Shown: piece after piece, positions 53,996 through 61,999 of the stretch
How the letters are laid out: each line of letters begins with the position of its first letter
Numbering within the stretch: the stretch's first letter is position 1
Assembly (NCBI GenBank): GCA_030054835.1
Contig: JASGVS010000034.1
Location: 1 to 64,000, forward strand
Length of the DNA: 64,000 nucleotides
DNA from: UBA3910 sp002391465
Lineage (GTDB): Bacteria; Bacillota; Limnochordia; Darwinibacteriales; Darwinibacteriaceae
Reading direction: 5' to 3'
Position numbers and translations under genes: made by a program
The notes under the pieces: model-generated
Told to the model about the DNA's origin: nothing
The model's input: the letters and a program-made list of their open reading frames with translations, nothing else
The model's database searches: none

Positions 53996-54460
53996 TTGCT
54001 TACTGTAGTTGCACAAAGCCCAGAAGAAACGATGGAACTGGGAATGAAGCTTGGCGCGCTCCTTGGGCCCGGGGATTTTGTCAATCTTAACGGCGATCTG
54101 GGAGCGGGTAAAACCCTTTTGGTAAAAGGAATAGGTATCAGCCTGGGACTTACAGCGGACGCGATCACCAGTCCAACCTTTACTATAATTAACGAATACG
54201 ATGGGACAATCCCTTTATACCATTTCGATCTTTACCGCTTAGAGAGCGAGCTGGAACTGGAACAAGTGGGTTATTTAGACTATTTCTACGGCCAGGGAAT
54301 AACTGCGGTGGAATGGGGTAATCTCTTTGTAAATCAGCTGCCGGTGGATAGAATTGACATTGATCTGGAGACGAGCGGAGCAGAGGATAGGGAGATCACC
54401 TTGTCGGCTACTGGCAGCCGTAGTAGTGACATTCTTGCCCAATTAAGGGGGGCGCTGTAA
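53996..54460 (+). CDS. tsaE: tRNA t6A biosynthesis ATPase TsaE
   Basis: The 154-residue product has Walker A LNGDLGAGKTLLVKGI, SPTFTIINEY and HFDLYRLESELELEQVGYLDYF, the TsaE signature. It works with TsaB and TsaD to transfer threonylcarbamoyl to A37 of tRNAs that read ANN codons. TTG start after GGAGAGG. Its stop overlaps the tsaB ATG by one base. tsaB and tsaD follow in the same operon. Confidence 0.96.
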   Translation: MLTVVAQSPEETMELGMKLGALLGPGDFVNLNGDLGAGKTLLVKGIGISLGLTADAITSPTFTIINEYDGTIPLYHFDLYRLESELELEQVGYLDYFYGQGITAVEWGNLFVNQLPVDRIDIDLETSGAEDREITLSATGSRSSDILAQLRGAL

Positions 54461-55143
54461 TGTATGTATTAGGAATAGATACTTCCACCATGACCGGCGG
54501 CGTTGCCCTCCTTGCCGGGGAAGAACTGATCGGAGAATCGGTGCTGAATATTTCTTCTACCCACTCAGAACGGCTGCTGCCCGCTTTGGAAAAGCTGCTA
54601 GAGGATGCGGGTCTAAGGGCCGCTGATTTGGGTGTTATCAGCACGGTCGTGGGGCCAGGCTCCTTTACAGGCCTGCGCATCGGTGTGGCCACTGCCAAGG
54701 GTCTTTCCTATGCTTTGAACCTGCCTGCGGTGGGAGTGACCACTTTGGAGGCCTTTGGCTGGCAGTTTAAGTACTGGCCTGGTGTGGTTATTCCCCTGAT
54801 TGACGCCCGCCGGAACCGAGTTTACTGGCAGGCGTTTAAAGGTGGAGAGCCCCTAAGCGAGCCCACGCAAGGGGATTTGGCCGATGTTTATGCTTGGTGC
54901 AGCGCACAGGCGGAAAACTGCCTGTTCGTAGGCGATGGGGCCCTCAATTACCAAGGTCAAATCGGAGACAATGTCCCTAAGGCAGCCTTTGTATCTGCCG
55001 CTTTGGCTTTACTTCGTCCCAGTGCAGTTGCTCACCTCGGTTACACCAGGTTTCAGGCGGGGGAAAAGGTAGATGCCTTTAAATTGAACCCTGTTTACAT
55101 GCGTAAAACGGAGGCTGAACTGAAATGGCAGGATCGAATGTAA
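54460..55143 (+). CDS. tsaB: tRNA t6A biosynthesis protein TsaB
   Basis: The 227-residue product has the ASKHA start GIDTSTMTGGVALL, SSTHSERLLPALEKLL and VVGPGSFTGLRIGVATAKGL, the core TsaB motifs. It scaffolds TsaD. It overlaps rimI by 19 bases. Length is normal. Confidence 0.96.
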   Translation: MYVLGIDTSTMTGGVALLAGEELIGESVLNISSTHSERLLPALEKLLEDAGLRAADLGVISTVVGPGSFTGLRIGVATAKGLSYALNLPAVGVTTLEAFGWQFKYWPGVVIPLIDARRNRVYWQAFKGGEPLSEPTQGDLADVYAWCSAQAENCLFVGDGALNYQGQIGDNVPKAAFVSAALALLRPSAVAHLGYTRFQAGEKVDAFKLNPVYMRKTEAELKWQDRM

Positions 55144-55604
55144 TCTACCGCACCATGACAGTGAATGACCTGCCCCAGGTCCAGTTGGTGGAGAGAAAGT
55201 GCTTTACTACTCCCTGGTCGCGCAATCTTTTCCTGAGTGAAATAACCCGTAACGACAACGCCATCTACATTGTGGCGTGTGTGGGGGAGAAGATTGTGGG
55301 TTACGCCGGGATCTGGGTTATATTAGACGAAGGCCATGTTACCAACATTGGCGTGGATCCGGACTTTCGCAGACAGGGAATTGGACAGGGACTCTTAGAA
55401 GAGCTGACGGTACGGGCCATGCAGCGGGGCATTACCGCCATGACGCTGGAAGTAAGGCTGTCCAATTACGGTGCCCAGGCCTTATATAAAAAACTTGGTT
55501 TTGAGGCCAGGGGTATTCGCAAAGAGTATTATCAAGACGATAAAGAAGATGCCTTGATTATGTGGAGGGAATTAGTTGAAGAGCGGACTAACGTTGGGAA
55601 TTGA
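55125..55604 (+). CDS. rimI: Ribosomal protein S18 alanine N-acetyltransferase RimI
   Basis: The 159-residue product is a GNAT enzyme with the acetyl-CoA loop VDPDFRRQGIGQGLLEEL and the RimI-type end LTLEV-like (MTLEVRLSNYGAQALYKKLGF). It acetylates protein N-termini. It is nested between tsaB and tsaD with overlaps at both ends, the standard tsaB-rimI-tsaD order. Confidence 0.93.
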   Translation: MAGSNVIYRTMTVNDLPQVQLVERKCFTTPWSRNLFLSEITRNDNAIYIVACVGEKIVGYAGIWVILDEGHVTNIGVDPDFRRQGIGQGLLEELTVRAMQRGITAMTLEVRLSNYGAQALYKKLGFEARGIRKEYYQDDKEDALIMWRELVEERTNVGN

Positions 55605-56595
55605 AACCAGCTGTGACGAGACGGCTGCCGCTGTCATTCAGGACGGCACTACTATCTTGTCCAATGTGGTTTTATCCCAGATAGATGTACATCAAAAGTA
55701 CGGGGGTGTTGTGCCTGAGATCGCCTCTCGCCATCATATAGAAGCCATGTTCCCTGTGATCAACGAGGCCCTTACAGAGGCAGGCGTTACCCTTGGGGAC
55801 GTCGAGGTGATCGCCGTAACCTACGGGCCCGGCCTAGTGGGCAGCCTGCTGGTGGGCGTGGCAGCCGCTAAGGCCCTTGCCTTTGCCTTGGACAAACCTC
55901 TGGTCGGGGTTAACCATATTGAAGGTCATATTTACGCCAACCTCTTAACAGGTCAGGAAATCAAAACGCCTCTGGTCTGTTTGACGGTGTCTGGCGGGCA
56001 CACTGACCTTCTCTTGATCCCCAGGCTGGGGGAATATGAGATTTTGGGACGTACCCGGGATGATGCGGCCGGTGAGGCCTTTGACAAGGTAGCCCGGGTA
56101 TTAGGCCTGCCCTATCCTGGTGGGCCCCAGATCGAAAAATTGGCGGAGGGGGGCAATCGCGACGCCATTCGATTCCCCCGGGGCCTGCAGGAGAAGGGCA
56201 ACTTCGATTTCTCCTTCAGCGGGCTGAAGACTGCGGCCCTTAATTACTTGAATGAGCGCAAGCAGAAAAATGAGTCTGTACCTATGGCGGATTTCGCCGC
56301 TAGTTTTCAGTGGGCGATTATTGATATCCTGACTGAGAAACTGCTGGCAGCGGCTAAAGAACATCGAGTTGAGCAGATTGTCCTATCAGGGGGGGTGGCT
56401 GCCAACGGTGCCTTTCGCAAACATGTTGAGGTGCAGGCTAAGCGAAACGGTCTCCAGCTTCTTTACCCACCGGCTTATCTCTGTACCGATAACGCGGCCA
56501 TGATCGGCAGTGCCGGTTATTTCCGCTACAAAGCGGGCAAGCGCAGTGGCCATGATTTGAACGCAGTTGCCAACCTGCGCTTGGGGGATGACTAA
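55576..56595 (+). CDS. tsaD: tRNA t6A threonylcarbamoyltransferase TsaD
   Basis: The 339-residue product has GIETSCDETAAAV, the metal site HHIEAMFPV and HIEGHIYANLL, TVSGGHTDLL and GGVAANGAFR, all TsaD hallmarks. It performs the transfer step of t6A synthesis. TTG at 55576 lies inside rimI, after GTGGAGGG. Length and termini match the family. Confidence 0.97.
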   Translation: MKSGLTLGIETSCDETAAAVIQDGTTILSNVVLSQIDVHQKYGGVVPEIASRHHIEAMFPVINEALTEAGVTLGDVEVIAVTYGPGLVGSLLVGVAAAKALAFALDKPLVGVNHIEGHIYANLLTGQEIKTPLVCLTVSGGHTDLLLIPRLGEYEILGRTRDDAAGEAFDKVARVLGLPYPGGPQIEKLAEGGNRDAIRFPRGLQEKGNFDFSFSGLKTAALNYLNERKQKNESVPMADFAASFQWAIIDILTEKLLAAAKEHRVEQIVLSGGVAANGAFRKHVEVQAKRNGLQLLYPPAYLCTDNAAMIGSAGYFRYKAGKRSGHDLNAVANLRLGDD

Positions 56596-56597
56596 AC

Positions 56598-57299
56598 ATG
56601 TATGTGGACGTGGTTCTAAGTCCAGCTGAAAGCGATCTTTATGATTTCAGCGGCAAAACGGCGGTAGTAATCGATGTTTTTCGCTTTGCCACCACGATCC
56701 AAGTTGCGCTTGAGGCGGGTATCACCGCCTTTTTCCCGGTACAGGAGGTGGAGGAGGCCTTTCGGCTGCAGGAAAGGACGCCTAGTTTTCTTTTGGCCGG
56801 TGAGCGTAATGCTCTGAAGGTCCCGGGCTTTGATTTCGGCAACTCCCCCCTAGAGCATGTTGGGAAGGAATACGGGGGCGGCAGACTGATCTGCACCACA
56901 ACCAACGGAACCCGGGGCCTTTACAGCGCGGCCGCGGCCGAGGAAGTGGTGGTAGCCTCGCTGCGTTCAGCGGAGGCTGTTGCCCGTTACATAAAGGATT
57001 TGGGCCGGGATGTTATTATTCTGGCTGCCGGGTCGGCCGGCAGGTTCTCGTTGGAAGATGTGTGGTGTGCAGGCCTAATCCTCTCCTATCTGCCTGAGGC
57101 TGAATTTGAGGATGGGGCCCTTACCGCTAGAGCGCTCTATGGCGAGGTTGGACTCGCTCAAGTGCGAAATAGCGCCCATGGGCGCATCCTCCAGTCCTTG
57201 GGGATGGAGGAGGATCTTGATTTCTGTCTGCGGTTGAACGAGAGCAGCCGCGTTGTGTTGTGGGATCCAAAGACAGGTTGGGGTGTTTTGGAGAGCTAA
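56598..57299 (+). CDS. comB: 2-phosphosulfolactate phosphatase family protein (ComB)
   Basis: The 233-residue product has VVIDVFRFATTIQVALEAG, FLLAGERNALKVPGFDFGNSP, CTTTNGTRGL and ILAAGSAGRFSLEDVWCAG, which match ComB. In methanogens ComB makes sulfolactate on the route to coenzyme M; in many Bacillota it occurs without the rest of that pathway, as seems so here, so the substrate is uncertain. It follows tsaD by 2 bases and is probably co-transcribed. Confidence 0.88.
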   Translation: MYVDVVLSPAESDLYDFSGKTAVVIDVFRFATTIQVALEAGITAFFPVQEVEEAFRLQERTPSFLLAGERNALKVPGFDFGNSPLEHVGKEYGGGRLICTTTNGTRGLYSAAAAEEVVVASLRSAEAVARYIKDLGRDVIILAAGSAGRFSLEDVWCAGLILSYLPEAEFEDGALTARALYGEVGLAQVRNSAHGRILQSLGMEEDLDFCLRLNESSRVVLWDPKTGWGVLES

Positions 57300-57375
57300 C
57301 GCGAGTAAACGGGAAGAAGGAGAAGAATTTCGGAGAATTTGGGCAACAAAGCCGAAATTTGGTTCCTCAGACGGT

Positions 57376-57404
57376 TTGCAAAAAATGGGGCTGTTGATTA
57401 ATAT
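57376..57404 (+). promoter_or_regulatory. Sigma-A promoter of groESL
   Basis: TTGCAA (57376-57381) and TAATAT (57399-57404) are separated by 17 bases. The CIRCE operator begins 11 bases after the -10 box. Confidence 0.75.
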
Positions 57405-57415
57405 ATGGTATAGAT

Positions 57416-57442
57416 TTAGCACTCACCCGGGGTGAGTGCTAA
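57416..57442 (+). promoter_or_regulatory. CIRCE operator (HrcA site)
   Basis: TTAGCACTC and GAGTGCTAA are perfect inverted repeats with a 9-base spacer, the exact CIRCE consensus. HrcA repressor bound here would keep groESL low until heat or unfolded protein titrates it. Confidence 0.97.
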
Positions 57443-57471
57443 CAAGACAGTTTTGAAGGGGGTAAACATAG

Positions 57472-57759
57472 TTGAAACTCAAACCATTGGGAGATCGCAT
57501 TGTTTTGAAAGTTCTGGAAGCAGAAGAAAAAACAGCAAGCGGTATCGTGCTGCCTGATACTGCTAAAGAGAAACCCCAGCAGGGTAAAATTATTGCAGTT
57601 GGCCCAGGCAAGCACAGTGATGACGGCAAACTGATTCCCATGAGCGTTAAAGAGGGAGATACAGTTTTGTTCGCCAAATACGCCGGCACAGAAGTGAAGC
57701 TTGAGGGCGAAGAACTGCTCATTCTACGGGAATCTGACTTATTAGCGATAGTAGAATAA
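57472..57759 (+). CDS. groES: Co-chaperonin GroES
   Basis: The 95-residue product has the GroES pattern: LKPLGDRIVLKVLEAEEKTASGI-type start, the mobile loop, and KYAGTEVKLEGEELLILRESDLLAIVE. It caps the GroEL ring. The start codon is TTG at 57472 after AAGGGGGT. It is the first gene under the CIRCE operator and lies 23 bases before groEL. Confidence 0.98.
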   Translation: MKLKPLGDRIVLKVLEAEEKTASGIVLPDTAKEKPQQGKIIAVGPGKHSDDGKLIPMSVKEGDTVLFAKYAGTEVKLEGEELLILRESDLLAIVE

Positions 57760-57782
57760 TTTAACGAGGAAGGTGAAAGTAG

Positions 57783-59402
57783 ATGGCAAAAGATTTACTC
57801 TTTCGTGAGGACGCCCGGAAAAAGCTCGAGGCTGGCGTCAACGCAATCGCTGATGCAGTTAAGATAACCTTGGGTCCTAAGGGCCGCAACGTTATTTTAG
57901 AGAAATCCTTTGGTTCGCCAACCATTACCAACGACGGTGTCACCATTGCTAGGGAGATTGACTTGGAAGATCCCTTTGAGAACCTCGGTGCCCAACTGGT
58001 TAAAGAAGTGGCAACTAAGACCAATGACGTGGCCGGTGACGGCACAACCACCGCTACTGTTTTGGCCCAAGCTATTGTGCGGGAGGGCTTGAAAAACGTA
58101 GCAGCCGGTGCAAACCCCATTTTCATTAAACGTGGTATTGAGCGTGCTGTTGAGGCAGTAGTGGAGGAAATCCGCGCAACTGCAAAGCCCATTGAAACCA
58201 GGGAGGCTATCTCTCAGGTAGCATCCATTTCGGCGGCAGACACTGAGATCGGTGAATTGATTGCTGACGCAATGGAGAAAGTGGGCAAAGATGGCGTAAT
58301 CACTGTGGAAGAGTCGAACACAATCGGTACCACCCTCGAAGTTGTGGAAGGTATGCAGTTTGACCGTGGTTATGTCTCCCATTACATGGTTACTGACCAG
58401 GAGCGCATGGAAGCTGTCCTGGATGAACCCTATATTCTAATCACTGATCGCAAGATCAGCGCCATTGCAGACATTCTCCCCATCCTGGAGAAAACAATGC
58501 AGGTTGGCAAACCCCTTGTAATTATTGCAGAAGATGTTGAAGCTGAAGCTTTGGCAACTCTGGTACTTAACAAATTGAGGGGTACTCTCAATGTTGTGGC
58601 TGTTAAGGCTCCTGGCTTTGGCGATCGTCGCAAGGCTATGCTCGAAGACATTGCTGTCGTAACCGGTGGTCAAGTAGTCAGTGAAGAGATGGGCCTCAAG
58701 TTGGAGAACACCACCCTTGAGATGCTCGGTCAAGCCCGTCAGGTCCTGGTTACCAAAGAGGACACCACCATCGTGGACGGCAGAGGCAGCGCTGAAGCCA
58801 TCTCCGGCCGCGTACAGCAGATCCGTGCCGAGATCGAAGAGAGCACCTCTGATTACGACAGGGAGAAACTGCAGGAGCGCCTGGCAAAACTGGCAGGCGG
58901 CGTAGCAGTAATCCAGGTTGGTGCCGCAACCGAAACCGAACTGAAAGAGAAGAAACACCGCATTGAGGACGCCCTGTCCGCAACCCGTGCAGCAGTTGAG
59001 GAAGGTATCGTAGCTGGCGGCGGAACGATGCTCGTGGATGCCATCGGCGTACTCGAAGGTATCGATGTGAACGGCGATGAAGGTACAGGCATCGCTATCG
59101 TACGCAGGGCCCTGGAAGCACCTCTCAAGATGATCGCAACCAATGCTGGCCTGGAAGGGGCCATCGTGGTTGAGAAAGTCAAGAACTCGCCCAAGGGTGT
59201 TGGCTTCGACGTTCTGAGCGAAGAGTACGTAGACATGGTAGAAAAGGGTATTATCGACCCGGCCATGGTTACCAGAAGTGCTCTCCAGAACGCAGCCTCC
59301 ATCGGTGCAATGCTCCTGACAACCGAGTGCTTGGTTGTTGACAAGCCGGAAGAGGAACAGATGCCAAACCCAGGTATGGGCGGTATGGGCGGCATGATGT
59401 AA
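57783..59402 (+). CDS. groEL: Chaperonin GroEL
   Basis: The 539-residue product is a full GroEL with the ATP-site motif AGDGTTTATVLAQAI, the intermediate and apical domains, VAGGGTMLVDAI and a Gly-Met tail (GMGGMGGMM). It folds client proteins inside its cavity with GroES. AGGAAGGTGAAAG precedes ATG. Only one copy is visible in the window. Confidence 0.99.
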   Translation: MAKDLLFREDARKKLEAGVNAIADAVKITLGPKGRNVILEKSFGSPTITNDGVTIAREIDLEDPFENLGAQLVKEVATKTNDVAGDGTTTATVLAQAIVREGLKNVAAGANPIFIKRGIERAVEAVVEEIRATAKPIETREAISQVASISAADTEIGELIADAMEKVGKDGVITVEESNTIGTTLEVVEGMQFDRGYVSHYMVTDQERMEAVLDEPYILITDRKISAIADILPILEKTMQVGKPLVIIAEDVEAEALATLVLNKLRGTLNVVAVKAPGFGDRRKAMLEDIAVVTGGQVVSEEMGLKLENTTLEMLGQARQVLVTKEDTTIVDGRGSAEAISGRVQQIRAEIEESTSDYDREKLQERLAKLAGGVAVIQVGAATETELKEKKHRIEDALSATRAAVEEGIVAGGGTMLVDAIGVLEGIDVNGDEGTGIAIVRRALEAPLKMIATNAGLEGAIVVEKVKNSPKGVGFDVLSEEYVDMVEKGIIDPAMVTRSALQNAASIGAMLLTTECLVVDKPEEEQMPNPGMGGMGGMM

Positions 59403-59422
59403 CAGAAACAAAATTGGTCTTT

Positions 59423-59447
59423 GACCCCGCGAAAGCGGGGTCTTTTT
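59423..59447 (+). terminator. Terminator after groEL
   Basis: GACCCCGC pairs perfectly with GCGGGGTC around a GAAA tetraloop and runs into five T. Confidence 0.95.
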
Positions 59448-59535
59448 AACTTAACACCTGATTTACAAGGATTCGGCCGACTGGGTGGAGAAGGTAATTG
59501 CTGAATAATACTAAGAATTGGCGGGTGGGATCGCT

Positions 59536-60051
59536 GTGCAGGTGAAAGTGCTGATCAGTGCGGAGGAGATCAAGAAGCGAGTTCGGGAGATGGGAGAAGA
59601 GATCAGCCGTGATTACGCTGACAAGGAACTGGTGGTTGTGGGCATACTAAAGGGTGCCTTTATGTTTATGAGCGACCTAGTCCGGGAGATTTTAGTTCCC
59701 CTGGAAGTGGATTTTATGGCCACCTCGAGCTATGGGCATGCAACTAAAACATCTGGGGTGGTACGTCTTTTGAAAGACCTCGATACGCCCATTGAAGGTA
59801 GACATATTCTCATCGTGGAAGACATTGTCGACTCTGGCCTAACCCTTGCCTATCTGACCCAGCTGCTGCAGCCCCGCAAACCGGCCAGTATCAAAACCGC
59901 TGTGCTTTTGGACAAACCTGAGCGCAGGCGAAACGAATTTGAACCGGATTATGTTGGGTTTACCATTCCCGATGAATTTGTTATCGGTTATGGCTTAGAC
60001 TACAACAACAAATTCCGGGAGCTGCCCTACGTAGGCTATGTGAGCGGCTAG
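59536..60051 (+). CDS. hpt: Hypoxanthine (guanine) phosphoribosyltransferase
   Basis: The 171-residue product has VGILKGAFMFMSDLVR, the PRPP-binding VEDIVDSGLTLAYL and the C-terminal FVIGYGLDYNNKFRELPYVG, the HPRT pattern. It salvages hypoxanthine and guanine to IMP and GMP. GTG 59536 lies about 6 bases after GGGTGGGA; TTG 59518 upstream lacks a ribosome site. The next gene, a GMP synthase, starts 30 bases after its stop. Confidence 0.95.
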   Translation: MQVKVLISAEEIKKRVREMGEEISRDYADKELVVVGILKGAFMFMSDLVREILVPLEVDFMATSSYGHATKTSGVVRLLKDLDTPIEGRHILIVEDIVDSGLTLAYLTQLLQPRKPASIKTAVLLDKPERRRNEFEPDYVGFTIPDEFVIGYGLDYNNKFRELPYVGYVSG

Positions 60052-60081
60052 ACTTTCATGGCCGAGACGGGAGGTTTTGCT

Positions 60082-61302
60082 TTGGAGTGTGTTTTTATAG
60101 TAGGTATGGAGCTTACCCGCGCCCAGCAGGTGGCTAAAGAAGTCCGGACAGCTGGTGTATTAAGCGAGATAGTGGCTGTAAAGGCTCTAGCGGAAGGGAT
60201 AGAAGTACGCGAGCCCAAGGGGATCATTGCCGGGGATGGCCTCCCTGATGGTGTCGGGCTAGACCAGATTCCCCTGTGGCGGTTAGACGAAGTCCCTTTT
60301 TCCCCGGCCCAGTTAGAAAGCTTTCTGACTGAATGCGGTTGCGGCCGTACTTGGAATATGGAGAATTATCTAGAGGTGGCCCTACAGCAGGTGCGCAGAC
60401 AGGTGGGGAGCGGCCGTGCCATATGCGGGCTAAGCGGCGGAGTGGATTCGGCCGTTGCGGCAGCGTTAGTGCACAAGGCGATTGGCTCTAATCTCACCTG
60501 TATTTACGTAGATCACGGCCTGATGCGTGCCGGGGAGAGTGAACAGGTAGTTCGGGTGTTCCGGCAGGAGCTTGGCATTCCCTTAGTCCATGTTCAAGCC
60601 CAGGACCGCTTTCTAGCCAAATTGGCGGGAATAGAGGATCCTGAGGAGAAGAGGAAGATAATAGGTACGGAGTTCATCCGGGTGTTTGAGGAAGAGGCGG
60701 CCCGGATTGGCGATGCGGCCTATCTGGTCCAGGGTACTCTCTATCCGGATGTAATAGAAAGCGGTGCCCAGGAGTCGGGGGTTTTCATAAAGAGCCATCA
60801 TAACGTCGGTGGGCTGCCCGAACAGCTCAACTTGGAGCTGGTGGAACCGTTAGATATCCTCTTTAAGGATGAAGTGCGGGTCTTGGCCCAGACATTGGGC
60901 CTGCCGGATGAAATCACCTGGCGCCATCCCTTTCCAGGGCCTGGCCTGGCCATAAGGATAATCGGCGAAGTGACCAGGGAAAAACTAGAGATTTTGCGCC
61001 AGGCAGATGCCATTGCTATGGAAGAGATCAACCGTGCCGGGCTCTATCGCGAGATTTGGCAGGCGGCAGTTATTCTGACTAACATGCGTACTGTTGGGGT
61101 GTATCAAGGGGAGCGGACCTATGAGTATGTGGCTGCCCTGAGATGCGTGAACAGTACGGACGGGATGGAAGCGGATTGGAGCAGGGTTCCCCCTGAGGTC
61201 CTGGCTAGGATCAGCCGCCGAGTGTTGGCAGAAGTTAGGGGGATTAACCGGCTTGTCTATGACATTAGTGCTAAACCACCGGCAACCATTGAATGGGAGT
61301 AA
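60082..61302 (+). CDS. guaA: GMP synthase lacking a functional glutaminase domain
   Basis: The product has 406 residues against about 510-525 usually. The synthetase part is complete: ATP-pyrophosphatase P-loop GLSGGVDSAVAAAL (about 116-129), QGTLYPDVIESG, IKSHHNVGG, LFKDEVRVLA, HPFPGPGLAIRI and the end KPPATIEWE. The first 55 residues still resemble the start of the class I amidotransferase domain (VAKEVRTAGVLSEIV, PKGIIAGDG). The part carrying the nucleophile Cys and the His-Glu pair is missing, and the normal linker (CGCGRTWNMENYLE) follows after about 30 residues. TTG 60082 is 7 bases after GGGAGG. It should convert XMP to GMP with free ammonia or a separate glutaminase. It is in an operon with hpt and hisIE. 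Confidence 0.9.
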   Translation: MECVFIVGMELTRAQQVAKEVRTAGVLSEIVAVKALAEGIEVREPKGIIAGDGLPDGVGLDQIPLWRLDEVPFSPAQLESFLTECGCGRTWNMENYLEVALQQVRRQVGSGRAICGLSGGVDSAVAAALVHKAIGSNLTCIYVDHGLMRAGESEQVVRVFRQELGIPLVHVQAQDRFLAKLAGIEDPEEKRKIIGTEFIRVFEEEAARIGDAAYLVQGTLYPDVIESGAQESGVFIKSHHNVGGLPEQLNLELVEPLDILFKDEVRVLAQTLGLPDEITWRHPFPGPGLAIRIIGEVTREKLEILRQADAIAMEEINRAGLYREIWQAAVILTNMRTVGVYQGERTYEYVAALRCVNSTDGMEADWSRVPPEVLARISRRVLAEVRGINRLVYDISAKPPATIEWE

Positions 61303-61318
61303 CTGAGGGGGTGGGACT

Positions 61319-61954
61319 TTGATTAGATATGATGAAAATGGGTTGGTGCCTGCAGTTATTCAAGACACCCAAGGACGGGTGCTCATGGTCGCCTATATGA
61401 ACGATGAGGCATTCAACAAGACTCTGCAGACAGGCGAAACGTGGTTTTACAGCCGCAGGCGCAAAGAGGTATGGAAAAAGGGTGCTGAGGCAGGTAATGT
61501 GCAGAAGGTACGCCGCATAACCGCCGACAGCGACCGTGACGCTGTTCTTATCATTGTGGATCAGTATGGACATGGTGCCTGCGACGATAACAAGGAGGAG
61601 TACAGCTCTTTTCACAACCTAATCATGGCAGACGGCCCCGATCCCAGTGACTTGCTGCCTAAGCGGGACACTCTGGGTTGGCTGTACGCAACCATCGAAG
61701 ATAGGCGGCGGTCGCCCAAGGTAGGCTCGTATACGAACTATCTGATGGAAAACGGGCTGGACAAGATTCTCAAATCCTTTGGCGAAGAAGCGACCGAAGT
61801 GGTTATTGCCGGTAAGAATGAACGGAAGGAAGAACTCATCTACGAGGTAAGTGACCTCCTGTATCACCTGTTGGTTCTGCTTGTGTATCGGGAAGTGAGC
61901 TTAGACGACATTTGGCGTGAACTTCAGGATCGTTCCAGCACTTCCGGCCGATAA
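61319..61954 (+). CDS. hisI: HisI-HisE fusion protein with altered HisI zinc site
   Basis: The 211-residue product joins a HisI-like domain (1-110; VLMVAYMNDEAF, TWFYSRRRKEVWKKG) to a HisE domain (about 118-205; LGWLYATIEDRR, SFGEEATEVVIAGKN, VSDLLYHLLVLLVY). HisE removes pyrophosphate from phosphoribosyl-ATP and HisI opens the purine ring of phosphoribosyl-AMP. In HisI the zinc is held by three Cys; here DCD is DSD (residues 70-72) and the last Cys (SCF) is SSF (96-98), with two extra residues in that loop. Only Cys88 remains. The magnesium aspartates are kept. HisE looks intact. No other his gene is nearby. Confidence 0.88.
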   Translation: MIRYDENGLVPAVIQDTQGRVLMVAYMNDEAFNKTLQTGETWFYSRRRKEVWKKGAEAGNVQKVRRITADSDRDAVLIIVDQYGHGACDDNKEEYSSFHNLIMADGPDPSDLLPKRDTLGWLYATIEDRRRSPKVGSYTNYLMENGLDKILKSFGEEATEVVIAGKNERKEELIYEVSDLLYHLLVLLVYREVSLDDIWRELQDRSSTSGR

Positions 61955-61956
61955 AA

Positions 61957-61990
61957 AAAGACACCTCTCATTTGTGTGGGAGGTGTCTTT
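61957..61990. terminator. Bidirectional terminator between hisIE and the SleB-like gene
   Basis: AAAGACACCTC pairs with GAGGTGTCTTT across 12 bases. On the minus strand it is followed by a run of T; the plus-strand T run is short. Confidence 0.85.
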
Positions 61991-61999
61991 AGTTGCCCG

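Noticed and set aside
57330..57361. Inverted repeat AATTTCGG/CCGAAATT between comB and groES as a terminator.
   Set aside because: There is an 18-base loop and no T run; it is too weak to call.
58437..59411. A 324-codon open frame on the minus strand opposite groEL.
   Set aside because: It is antisense to a complete GroEL and is rich in Cys, His and Leu as expected from reversed GroEL codons.
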